Assembly: GCA_900759045.1 (NCBI GenBank)
Contig: CAAETU010000011.1
Coordinates: 1 to 31,123, forward strand
DNA length: 31,123 bases
Direction of reading: 5' to 3'
Source: an uncultured Collinsella sp.
GTDB lineage: Bacteria > Actinomycetota > Coriobacteriia > Coriobacteriales > Coriobacteriaceae
Within the stretch, counting starts at the first letter, position 1. The number at the start of each line of letters is the position of its first letter. The notes below the pieces were generated by a model, which was not told the origin of the DNA, did no database searches, and worked only from the letters and a program-made list of their open reading frames with translations. The translations under genes and the position numbers were made by a program. This document shows positions 24,016-31,123 of this stretch, piece after piece.

Positions 24016-25299
24016 TTGGATATTATCCGCGTTGAGGGTGGCCACGCCATCGGAGGCTCCGTGCCCGTCTCGGGTGCCAAGAACTCCGCGCTCAAACTCA
24101 TGGCGGCAACGCTTCTGGCGCCGGGCAAGACGACGCTGCAGAACGTGCCCGATATTTCCGATGTCCACGTGATGGGCAAGGTGCTCAAGGGCATGGGCGC
24201 CACGATTGAAGTTCTCGATGAGCACACGCTCGAAATCGATACCTCCCAGGTCGATTCTTGGGAGGCTCCCTACGAGCTTGTCGCCAAGATGCGCGCCTCT
24301 ACGGCCGTGATGGGCCCCCTGCTGGGTCGTTTCCATCGCGCCAAGATCGCCATGCCGGGCGGCTGCAACCTGGGCGCTCGCAAGATCGATATGCATATCT
24401 TGGGTCTCGAGGCTCTGGGCGTCGAGTTCGACACCGCCCACGGCTACATCAACGCCAGCGCTCCCCAGGGTCTGCACGGCACCACCGTCACGCTCGAATT
24501 CGCGAGCGTGGGCGCCACCGAGAACCTCATCATGGCTGCCGTGCGCGCACAGGGCACCACGGTTGTCGACAACGCTGCCCGCGAGCCCGAGATCGTCGAC
24601 CTTGCCAACATGCTCAATGAGATGGGTGCCAATATCGTCGGCGCAGGCACGCCCGTCGTGACCATCGAGGGCGTGGAGGAGCTGCATCCCGTTACCCATT
24701 GCGTGGTGGGTGACCGCATTGAGGCCGGCACCTTTATCGTCGCCGGCGCCCTCATGGCCGATGAGCGCGGCGTCGATGTTACGGGCTTCTGCCCCATCCA
24801 CCTGGGAATGGTGCTCAAAAAGATGGAACTTATGGGCATCGAGTGCGAGCGTATCGAGAACGGCGTCCACGTCAATCGCGTCGAGCGCATCAGGCCGGTC
24901 GATATCCAGACGCTTCCGTTCCCGGGTTTCCCGACCGACATGCAGGCGCAGATCATGGTGCTTTCGGCCCTTGCCGACGGAAGCTCCGTAATTACCGAGA
25001 ACATCTTCGAGAACCGCTTCATGTTCGCCTCCGAGCTCGTGCGTATGGGTGCCGATATTCGTATCGAGAGCCATCACGCCATGATTCACGGCGTCAAGGG
25101 CTTCTCGGGCGCACAGGTCACCTCACCCGACCTGCGTGGCGGCGCGGCGCTTGTGGTTGCCGGTCTTATCGCCGATGGCGTTACCGAGGTCTCGGCCATC
25201 CATCACATCAAACGTGGCTACGAGCAGTTTGTCGAAAAGCTGCAGGCGCTTGGCGCGCATGTCGAACATGCCACCGTTCCCGATCCCGTCATCTACTAA
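24016..25299 (+). CDS. murA: UDP-N-acetylglucosamine 1-carboxyvinyltransferase
   Basis: This enzyme transfers enolpyruvate from PEP to UDP-GlcNAc, the first committed step of peptidoglycan synthesis. The 427-residue protein has SGAKNSALK (K22, N23), the active-site loop MPGGCNLGARKIDMH with Cys117 (the residue fosfomycin alkylates), and PGFPTDMQAQ with the catalytic aspartate. Because Cys is kept, fosfomycin sensitivity of this copy is expected. The start is TTG with GAAAGGG seven bases upstream, directly behind the atp terminator. Transcription must read through that terminator or begin inside atpC. The LCP gene follows 12 bp downstream. Confidence 0.95.
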   Translation: MDIIRVEGGHAIGGSVPVSGAKNSALKLMAATLLAPGKTTLQNVPDISDVHVMGKVLKGMGATIEVLDEHTLEIDTSQVDSWEAPYELVAKMRASTAVMGPLLGRFHRAKIAMPGGCNLGARKIDMHILGLEALGVEFDTAHGYINASAPQGLHGTTVTLEFASVGATENLIMAAVRAQGTTVVDNAAREPEIVDLANMLNEMGANIVGAGTPVVTIEGVEELHPVTHCVVGDRIEAGTFIVAGALMADERGVDVTGFCPIHLGMVLKKMELMGIECERIENGVHVNRVERIRPVDIQTLPFPGFPTDMQAQIMVLSALADGSSVITENIFENRFMFASELVRMGADIRIESHHAMIHGVKGFSGAQVTSPDLRGGAALVVAGLIADGVTEVSAIHHIKRGYEQFVEKLQALGAHVEHATVPDPVIY

Positions 25300-25311
25300 T
25301 GCAGGTTGCCT

Positions 25312-26538
25312 ATGTTTAACAAGAAACCCCTAGCGGATAACACCCGAAGACCCTCGACTGGTGCGCAGGCCAAGATCTACAGCCGCGACAATGTCGCACG
25401 CTATTCCGAGCGCGCCCGTCAGCGCCGTCGCGGCCGCACGGTTCGCCGCGTAGCTCTCATCGCCGTACTCGGCGTGCTGCTGAGCGCCACGACTGCTGCG
25501 GGTCTGTGGTTTGCCACTATCATGGGCAAGCTTGGCGACTCCAATGTCATTACCAACAACCTGCGCCAGATTCTGGTCGATACCAATGAGGCAAAAGATC
25601 CGTTCTACGTGTTGCTTCTTGGTACCGACGGTCGTCCGGGCGAGGATACGTATCGTGCCGACTCGATTATCCTGGCACGCATCGACCCCACGCAAAAGCA
25701 GGCGACGCTCATTTCCGTTCCGCGCGACACCAAGGTCGTGTACAAGGGCGAGACCATGAAGATCAACGCCTGCCACACCGTTGGCGGCGCCGAGGCCATG
25801 GTCCAGGCGGTCAACGAGCTGTGCGGCGTGCAGATTTCTCACTATGCCGAGGTCAGCTTTGACGGCATGCAGTCGCTTATTGATTCGGTTGGCGGTATCG
25901 ACATCAACGCGACCGACGACGTCGACGATCCCGAGCATCTGGATATTAAGATTACCGCTGGTCAGCAGCATATGGACGGCGCTACCGCTCTTACCTATGC
26001 CCGCTGCCGCTACACCTATGCCGACGGCGATTACACGCGCATGCGCCATCAGCGTCAGGTGCTTGGCGCCCTTGCCAACCAGATTCTCAATAACTTCGAT
26101 GCCACGAAGATCTTTGGCCTGGTTAATTCGCTGTCCGATATGCTCGTAACCGATATGAGCGTTCAGGATATCGTGTCCACGGTCAATGCCATGCGCGGCA
26201 TGGATGTCGAGGGCATCTACTCGGCCAACCTGCCCTCGTACGCCGACGACAGCACTATGATCGACGGCGTGAGCTATGTCTTTGTTTACGAAGACGAGCT
26301 TAAGGAAATGATGGCCCGCGTCGACGCCGGTGAGGATCCCAAGGGCCCCAACACCATGGGCCTTTCAGACGCCTCCAGCTCCACGATCGGTGACCTCAAC
26401 AACAATACGTCCGAGGACTACGCATATGGCACCGCGACCTCGTCGGGTGGCTCGGACGATTCCGACGATTCGAGCGACGGCTCCGATTACTACGAAGAGC
26501 CCACCGGTGACGGCAACGGCTACGAAGCCAACTATTAG
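25312..26538 (+). CDS. LytR-CpsA-Psr family wall-polymer ligase
   Basis: LCP proteins attach teichoic-acid-like or capsular polymers from lipid carriers to peptidoglycan outside the membrane. The 408-residue protein has a very basic cytoplasmic head (RERARQRRR-like, 30-46), one span (about 47-69) and an extracellular LCP domain. The domain motifs are LLLGTDGRPGEDTYRADSI (101-119), SVPRDTKV (R138) and YARCRYTYADGDYTRMRHQRQ. From about 338 a low-complexity Ser/Asp/Gly tail follows, probably disordered. The ATG has an AGG-type site; TTG six bases earlier is possible. It forms an apparent wall-biosynthesis pair with murA and ends two bases before a hairpin repeat. Confidence 0.92.
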   Translation: MFNKKPLADNTRRPSTGAQAKIYSRDNVARYSERARQRRRGRTVRRVALIAVLGVLLSATTAAGLWFATIMGKLGDSNVITNNLRQILVDTNEAKDPFYVLLLGTDGRPGEDTYRADSIILARIDPTQKQATLISVPRDTKVVYKGETMKINACHTVGGAEAMVQAVNELCGVQISHYAEVSFDGMQSLIDSVGGIDINATDDVDDPEHLDIKITAGQQHMDGATALTYARCRYTYADGDYTRMRHQRQVLGALANQILNNFDATKIFGLVNSLSDMLVTDMSVQDIVSTVNAMRGMDVEGIYSANLPSYADDSTMIDGVSYVFVYEDELKEMMARVDAGEDPKGPNTMGLSDASSSTIGDLNNNTSEDYAYGTATSSGGSDDSDDSSDGSDYYEEPTGDGNGYEANY

Positions 26539-26539
26539 A

Positions 26540-26567
26540 GTTACGCGGGCTTACCAGCCCGCGTAAC
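26540..26567 (+). repeat. 12-bp hairpin directly after LCP gene stop
   Basis: GTTACGCGGGCT and AGCCCGCGTAAC pair around TACC. It is the sister of the hairpin after prfA, keeping outer stem and loop but with compensated inner pairs. In both places it begins one to three bases after the stop codon. Confidence 0.75.
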
Positions 26568-26614
26568 GGCGCTCGCTGACGTTGGCTCAACCTGCGGTGC
26601 TGACTACTTTTCTT

Positions 26615-26664
26615 GCACCAAAAATCGCTCCGTTCTCGGTTGAGGACGGGGCGATTCGTCTTTT
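26615..26664. terminator. Bidirectional terminator between LCP gene and pepT
   Basis: AATCGCTCCGTTCTC (26622-26636) pairs with GAGGACGGGGCGATT (26641-26655), 15 bp with two G-T pairs. T-rich sequence follows on both strands (CGTCTTTT on plus, TTTTTGG on minus), which fits the convergent genes on either side. Confidence 0.85.
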
Positions 26665-26682
26665 GGGCTTATGCAGCCAGTC

Positions 26683-27930
26683 TTATGCGAAACGGGCGAC
26701 GAGCTCCTGCAGGACGTCGGTCATCTTGACGAGCGAGCTGACCGGGACAAACTCGTTGACGCCGTGGTAACAGTAGCCGCCTGTCGAGAGGTTGGGGCAG
26801 GGCAGGCCGCGGAACGACAGCTGTGCGCCGTCGGTGCCGCCGCGAATCGGCAGTACTTGGGGCTCAACGCCGCAGGCAAGGTAGGCTTCCTTGGCAACAT
26901 CAATAAGCTCGGGATAGTCACGAACGATCTCGGCCATATTTCGATACTGCTGCTTAATCTCGACCGTTACGCGCTCCTCGCCCAGTCGCTGGTTGAGCAG
27001 TGCGGCGGCGGCATTCATCAGCTCGAGTTTCTGCTGGAACTTGGCGGCATCGTGATCACGGACGATATAGCGCGCCGTGGCATGGTCGACCGTTGCCGAG
27101 ACGCCCTCAAGGTGATAGAAGCCCTCGTAGCCCTCGGTGTATTCCGGGCGCTGCTCGTAGGGGAGCAGGGCGTTGAAGTCGCAGAACAGGTTGCCCGCGT
27201 TGACCATGCGCCCCTTGGCGTCGCCGGGGTGAATGGACTGGCCCTCAAAGCGAACGGTTGCCTCGGCGGCGTTGAAGCACTCCCACTCAAGCTCGCCAAC
27301 CGGACCGCCGTCGACCGTGTAAGCGTACTTGCAGCCGAAGGCCTCGATATCCAACAGCTCGGCACCGTGACCGATTTCCTCGTCCGGGCAGAAGCAAATG
27401 CCGAGCGCGGGATGGGGCAGGGAGGGATCCTGCGCGATGCGTGCGACAAGCGCCATGATTTCGGCGACACCCGCCTTGTCGTCGGCGCCCAGCAGCGTGG
27501 TTCCGTCGGTGCAGACAAGGTCCTCACCCACCAGGTTGTTGAGGGCAGGAAGTTTGGCGGTGCTCATGGACACGGGCTTGCCGTCGACGATGCCGCAAAC
27601 CAGATCGCCGCCATCGTAGTGCACGATGTGCGGCGCTACGCCGGCGCCCGGCGCGACCTCGGTGGTATCGAGGTGCGCGATCAGGCCCAGGGCGGGCTTA
27701 TTCTCGGAACCGGCGCTAGCGGGAATGTGCGCGCAGACATAGGCGTTTTCGGTTACATGGGCATCGGTTGCACCCAGCTCGCGCAGTTCTTCGGCAAGCA
27801 CGTTGGCAAGGTCGAACTGTACGGTGCTCGACGGCACCTGGTCGCAGTTGGCATCCTCGGACTGCGTGTTGATCTGGACATAGCGCAAAAAACGCTCGAG
27901 GACGTCGGGGTCCGTGGTGGTGTTTTCCAT
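26683..27930 (-). CDS. pepT: Peptidase T (tripeptide aminopeptidase)
   Basis: A 415-residue cytosolic di-zinc aminopeptidase that removes N-terminal residues from tripeptides. Metal and catalytic positions: H86 and D88 in LIAHLDTTEVAPG, D150 in LLGADDKAGVAEIM, E184-E185 and H188 in CPDEEIGHGAE. The PepT-specific TDGAQLSFRGLPCPNLSTGG with the downstream histidine is present. GELEWECFNAAEA marks the lid. I chose the ATG with GGAG eight bases upstream; an in-frame start 96 bp further upstream would span the divergent promoter and palindrome. It is transcribed away from the metal-regulator gene and shares its control region. Confidence 0.94.
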   Translation of the reverse strand: MENTTTDPDVLERFLRYVQINTQSEDANCDQVPSSTVQFDLANVLAEELRELGATDAHVTENAYVCAHIPASAGSENKPALGLIAHLDTTEVAPGAGVAPHIVHYDGGDLVCGIVDGKPVSMSTAKLPALNNLVGEDLVCTDGTTLLGADDKAGVAEIMALVARIAQDPSLPHPALGICFCPDEEIGHGAELLDIEAFGCKYAYTVDGGPVGELEWECFNAAEATVRFEGQSIHPGDAKGRMVNAGNLFCDFNALLPYEQRPEYTEGYEGFYHLEGVSATVDHATARYIVRDHDAAKFQQKLELMNAAAALLNQRLGEERVTVEIKQQYRNMAEIVRDYPELIDVAKEAYLACGVEPQVLPIRGGTDGAQLSFRGLPCPNLSTGGYCYHGVNEFVPVSSLVKMTDVLQELVARFA

Positions 27931-27968
27931 AAAGATCGCTCCAATCTTGGTCGTCGTGTGCAACAAGA

Positions 27969-28019
27969 ACTCTAGCACGGTATGCCGCGGCATACCGCGA
28001 CGCTTGGATGGGGTAGAAT
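27969..28019. promoter_or_regulatory. Divergent promoter region with perfect 20-bp palindrome
   Basis: The perfect palindrome covers 27978-27997 and has the core GGTATGCCGCGGCATACC. A TAGAAT -10 box for the plus gene lies at 28014-28019, placing its -35 region on the right half-site. A TGC-TAGAGT -10 box for pepT lies at 27969-27974 on the minus strand. A protein bound here could affect both genes. The neighbouring DtxR-type regulator is the obvious candidate, by inference. Confidence 0.6.
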
Positions 28020-28050
28020 CAGCCATTGAGTGCAGAAGGGACGGATGTTC

Positions 28051-28473
28051 ATGGATACGACAAATAGCTCGCGCGAGCTACACCTAACGGTGGCGAACGA
28101 AGACTACTTGGAGTGCATGGTTCGCATCGAAAGTGAAGATGGGGAGACCGGCGGCGTGCGGTCGGTCGATATCGCACAGCGCCTTGGCGTCTCGAAGGCA
28201 TCGGTCAACAAGGCGGTTTCGGCTCTCAAGGCATCTGAACTTGTCGAACAGTCTCACTACGGCAAAGTTATCCTGACTGACCGTGGGCGCGAGGTCGGCT
28301 CGGCTATCTGGTATCGCCATCGTCTGGTCCGCACGTTTTTGGTTCAGGAGCTCGGTGTCGAATTTGAGCGAGCCGATTCCGAGGCCTGCATGATGGAGCA
28401 TGCTCTATCCGAGGACACGATGAACCGCTGGCTCGCCTATCTCGAAAAGCAGGGAATCAGCGTCGAGGAATAG
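28051..28473 (+). CDS. DtxR/MntR-family metal-dependent regulator
   Basis: A 140-residue cytoplasmic repressor that binds DNA when loaded with Mn2+ or Fe2+. The winged helix spans about 36-76 (VDIAQRLGVSKASVNKAVSAL recognition region, then GKVILTDRG wing). The dimerisation domain follows, with WYRHRLVRTFLV. Candidate metal ligands are D18, E21, H90, C113, E116 and H117: Asp and Glu as in MntR, Cys as in DtxR. There is no SH3-like third domain, as in MntR. Starts at 28045 or GTG 28030 are also possible; the chosen ATG has GAAGGG ten bases upstream. No metal transporter gene is adjacent. The methyltransferase gene follows at 10 bp. Confidence 0.87.
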   Translation: MDTTNSSRELHLTVANEDYLECMVRIESEDGETGGVRSVDIAQRLGVSKASVNKAVSALKASELVEQSHYGKVILTDRGREVGSAIWYRHRLVRTFLVQELGVEFERADSEACMMEHALSEDTMNRWLAYLEKQGISVEE

Positions 28474-28483
28474 CGGGATATAT

Positions 28484-29377
28484 ATGGATACGAGTTATTA
28501 CAACCGCTTTGGTGCCGAGGAACTTACGCGCCGCTTGTCGAGCGAGACCTTGTTGGCGCAGGGCCCCATGGGCAGTGTTCTGTTGAGTGAGTACGATGCC
28601 GCCGACATTCCACCGGCGTTTTGGAATCTGGCAGAGCCGCAGACCGTTTCTCGTATCCATCGCTTGTATGTCGCCGCCGGCGCGCAGGTGCTCATTACCA
28701 ACACCTTTCAGGCATCAAGCTATGCCCTCAAGCACGACCAGATTGCGCCGTCCGTGGCGGAGGTCAATCGCGGGGCCGTCGACGATGCTCGCCAGGCGCA
28801 CCCACAGCTGCTGCTGGGCTCGATGGGCCCGATTTGTATTGAGTGGTTTGCCGAGGACTCTGCCGAGTATCGTGAAATCCGAGGCATTGCGCGCGAACAA
28901 GCGCACGCCTTGCTCAATGCTGGTGTTGACGGTCTGCTGATCGAGACGGTGACGTCTATCCGTAATTTGCAGCCCATGCTTGCCGGCGCCCGAGATGCCG
29001 CCGACGGTATGCCTGTCCTGGTGAGTTTTGTCGTTGACGATAAAGGCGACCTGTTGGGCGATGGCCTCAACATCGAGGCAGCCGTTTTGTACGCCGAAAA
29101 ACACGGCGCAAACTCGGTTGGTGTTAATTGCTGTTCGCTTGCGGCCGCGAACGCGGCGGTGCCCAGGATGGTTGCATCGGCGACTACTCCCGTCACGGTG
29201 CGTCCCAATGCGGGAAATCCGGTTCAGACACAGGATGGTCCCGTGTGGCATGAGGACCCCGAAGCCTTCGCTCGCGCATGCGTCGAGTGGAAGCGGGCGG
29301 GCGCCGCAATGGTAGGCAGCTGCTGCGGAACCACGGCGGTTACGACAGCCGCTATGGCAGATGCGCTCAATATATAG
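28484..29377 (+). CDS. Homocysteine S-methyltransferase domain protein
   Basis: A 297-residue barrel protein equivalent to the N-terminal domain of MetH, or to stand-alone MmuM/BhmT-type enzymes, which methylate homocysteine to methionine. Zinc ligands are present: a cysteine in GVNCCS (C216 or C217) and C280-C281 in VGSCCGTT. ITNTFQASSY is the conserved barrel motif. The usual opening LLDGAMGT reads LLAQGPMGS here. Cobalamin and methyltetrahydrofolate domains are absent, so the donor could be S-methylmethionine, or separate corrinoid partners may exist elsewhere. The ribosome site is weak. The gene is close behind the metal regulator, so co-transcription is likely. A strong terminator follows. 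Confidence 0.85.
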   Translation: MDTSYYNRFGAEELTRRLSSETLLAQGPMGSVLLSEYDAADIPPAFWNLAEPQTVSRIHRLYVAAGAQVLITNTFQASSYALKHDQIAPSVAEVNRGAVDDARQAHPQLLLGSMGPICIEWFAEDSAEYREIRGIAREQAHALLNAGVDGLLIETVTSIRNLQPMLAGARDAADGMPVLVSFVVDDKGDLLGDGLNIEAAVLYAEKHGANSVGVNCCSLAAANAAVPRMVASATTPVTVRPNAGNPVQTQDGPVWHEDPEAFARACVEWKRAGAAMVGSCCGTTAVTTAAMADALNI

Positions 29378-29402
29378 AACCCGAAAATGGGAGTATCGAA
29401 TC

Positions 29403-29429
29403 ACCGCCCCCGCTGGGGCGGTTTTTTTT
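29403..29429 (+). terminator. Intrinsic terminator
   Basis: ACCGCCCC and GGGGCGGT form a perfect 8-bp stem with a CGCT loop, followed by an uninterrupted T-run. It ends the regulator-methyltransferase unit. Confidence 0.95.
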
Positions 29430-29553
29430 GTTGGCGGTGCGCACCTCGACGCTTTTGCCTAAACGGTGAACGAGCGTGCCGGCGGCTTGCCGGATGCCCG
29501 TTGCGGGTATACCTCATGCGTACCATGATCCAAACACTGCGAGGTGTCTGCGC

Positions 29554-30954
29554 GTGTGCGCGATAATTCACTTTGGAACTGACGGTTGGCGAGCTCGCGT
29601 CGACGGAGACTTTACTATCAACAACGTCGCTCGTGTCACCGATGCTATCGGCAGGCTATGGCAAAAGACGAATCCCGGTAAAACGGTATATGTAGGATTT
29701 GACACTCGGCCGCAAGCGCGCGAGTTCGCCGAGCTCGCGGCGGGCGTGATTGCCGCCCACGGGCTCGATGCCGTGCTCGTGTCTCGACCGGTGCCGACTC
29801 CCGCTCTTACGTGGGCGGCTGCGCATGACGGCGAGGCATGCGGCGCGCTTATGGTGACGGGCTCACATCATCCGCAGGGCTATCTATGCCTCAAGCTGCG
29901 GATGGGTGATGGCTCGACGGCCAACCAGGATGTCATCGAAGAGCTCGAGGAGACGATGGCCGCCGAGCCGCTGGGGCTTGAGGGGCAATACCGCACGGCA
30001 GATATCATTCCCGACTATATGCGAGCGGTGGCATCGTTTGTCGACGCGGATGCCATTCGCGCCGCGCATATGCGTGTGGTGGTTGACCCCATGGGCGGAG
30101 CTGCGCAGGGATATCTTGCCGACTTGCTTCGAGAGATTGGCGTCGAAGTCCACGAGATTCACGCCGACGAGACGACCGATAGGGGAGATATCTGCCCCGA
30201 CCCGGTCGAGCCGTGGGTGGATGCTTGTGAGCGCGCAGTTGTCGAAGACGGGGCGTGCGCCGGTCTGGTGACTGATGGCGACGCCGATCGTATCGGCGCG
30301 GTTGATGAGCGCGGCAGATATATACATCCACATCAGATCATGGCGCTCGTTTTGGGCGATTTGGTCCAGTATCGCGATCTGAAGGGACGCGTCGTCGTCA
30401 ACCTTTCATGCTCCACGCTTGTGCGTCGCATTGCCGAGGCGCTCGGCTGCCGCGTGGTCATCAAGCCCGTCGGTTTTAAATATATAGCCGCCGAGATGAA
30501 GAAGGGCGGCGTTCTCGTGGGCGGTGAAGAGGCCGGTGGTATCGGTATCGCCGCGCACATGCCCGAGCGCGACGGCATCCTTGCCTGCCTGATTTTGTGC
30601 GAGCTCATGGCCAAGACCGGCGCGCCCTTGGGCGTGCTTATCGATCAGCTCGAGGCGAGCTTTGGCAAGACGAGTTACGGACGTCGAGATTTGCGCCTTG
30701 AGGCCGAGGATGCCGAGACGTTGCGCACGCTGCTTCCCGGCGTGAATCCCAAGTCGATATGCGGCAAGGCGCCGCAGAGCGTAAGTCATATGGACGGTTT
30801 ACGTCTGGCATTTGAGGATGACACCTGGCTGCTGATCCGTCCCAGCGGGACCGAACCGGTGGTGCGCGTGTACGCCGAGGGCTTTTCGGTGGAGGAGCGC
30901 GATGAGCTGCTGGATGCCGGCTGCGCTTTGGCCAGGGGTGCATATCGGCTGTAG
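29554..30954 (+). CDS. Phosphoglucomutase/phosphomannomutase family protein
   Basis: A 466-residue alpha-D-phosphohexomutase, which moves phosphate between C1 and C6 of hexoses. The order of motifs is complete: FGTDGWRARVDGDF at the N-terminus, a phosphoserine loop TGSHHPQGY (Ser104), the metal loop DGDADR (about 241-246), the sugar loop GEEAGG (about 324-330) and the phosphate-binding RPSGTEP (about 429-435). The phosphoserine loop departs from the common TASHNP. GTG is chosen because GAGGTG lies seven bases upstream; the longer frame from 29476 adds unrelated residues. Substrate (Glc, Man or GlcN phosphates) is not decidable. It is a separate transcription unit behind a terminator. Confidence 0.9.
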   Translation: MCAIIHFGTDGWRARVDGDFTINNVARVTDAIGRLWQKTNPGKTVYVGFDTRPQAREFAELAAGVIAAHGLDAVLVSRPVPTPALTWAAAHDGEACGALMVTGSHHPQGYLCLKLRMGDGSTANQDVIEELEETMAAEPLGLEGQYRTADIIPDYMRAVASFVDADAIRAAHMRVVVDPMGGAAQGYLADLLREIGVEVHEIHADETTDRGDICPDPVEPWVDACERAVVEDGACAGLVTDGDADRIGAVDERGRYIHPHQIMALVLGDLVQYRDLKGRVVVNLSCSTLVRRIAEALGCRVVIKPVGFKYIAAEMKKGGVLVGGEEAGGIGIAAHMPERDGILACLILCELMAKTGAPLGVLIDQLEASFGKTSYGRRDLRLEAEDAETLRTLLPGVNPKSICGKAPQSVSHMDGLRLAFEDDTWLLIRPSGTEPVVRVYAEGFSVEERDELLDAGCALARGAYRL

Positions 30955-31123
30955 CCAAGGGGCCTCTCTATATAAAGATGTGCTCGGCGAGCGGTAGCTA
31001 TCAACTGGCAAGCGTCAGTTGAGGGCACAGTTGTGTAGGAAATGTGTGCGCCCAGATTCCCGCCCCCGGGGCCCCTCCGGTCTGGCAATATATCTCCTTG
31101 CCGCGCGGCCCGGTGGGACCGGA

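Noticed and set aside
30786..31088. Minus-strand open frame starting TTG with a GGAG site near the right edge
   Set aside because: Most of it lies opposite the phosphohexomutase and the encoded protein is low complexity. The 169-bp tail holds only short dyads (for example CAACTG/CAGTTG at 31002-31021) and no supported gene.

Overview
The window looks like chromosome from a high-GC Gram-positive gut bacterium of the class Coriobacteriia, most likely Collinsella or a close relative. This is inferred from the GC-rich, C/G-ending codon use, the gene order around the F-type ATP synthase, and several palindromic intergenic elements that recur within the window. No 16S rRNA or tRNA gene is present, so the genus is an inference.

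Left part (1-9.6 kb), mixed accessory and transport genes. A minus-strand AAA/DUF4143 ATPase has three palindromic units spaced exactly 33 bp apart upstream of it. It is followed by a minus-strand MFS transporter, then a region of dispersed palindromes. Plus-strand genes follow: an acidic single-span membrane protein, an aldose 1-epimerase-like protein with a strong terminator, a complete polar amino-acid ABC importer (lipoprotein, permease, ATPase), and an M20 metallopeptidase that carries a palindrome inside its reading frame.

Middle part (9.6-16.8 kb), translation and housekeeping genes. These are prfA (RF1), prmC (the RF methyltransferase, with a long acidic insertion), a hicAB toxin-antitoxin pair, a Sua5/TsaC-type tRNA-modification gene with an internal insertion, glpK and upp. 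A prfA-prmC-sua5-upp-atp order is familiar in Gram-positives; here hicAB and glpK interrupt it. The 636-bp gap between prfA and prmC holds two structured 3' elements and an AT-richer stretch with no recognisable gene.

Right-centre (16.8-24 kb), the full ATP synthase operon: an AtpI-position membrane protein, then atpB, E, F, H, A, G, D and C. It has a recognisable promoter and ends in a strong terminator. Gene junctions are tight or overlapping, as expected for a stoichiometric complex. The c subunit lacks two Na+ ligands, which suggests H+ coupling. The b subunit has an unusual signal-peptide-like N-terminus.

Right end (24-31.1 kb), cell-wall and metabolic genes: murA (TTG start directly behind the atp terminator), an LCP-family wall-polymer ligase, convergent pepT, a divergent DtxR/MntR-type metal regulator with a perfect palindrome in the shared promoter region, a stand-alone homocysteine S-methyltransferase domain protein, and a phosphohexomutase with a divergent active-site loop. 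The last 169 bases contain no gene I can support, and the first 42 bases are too short to interpret.

No CRISPR array, prophage or intact insertion sequence was seen. The most unusual material is in the repeated, structured intergenic DNA and in family-atypical insertions within conserved proteins (PrmC, Sua5, M20 peptidase, AtpF).
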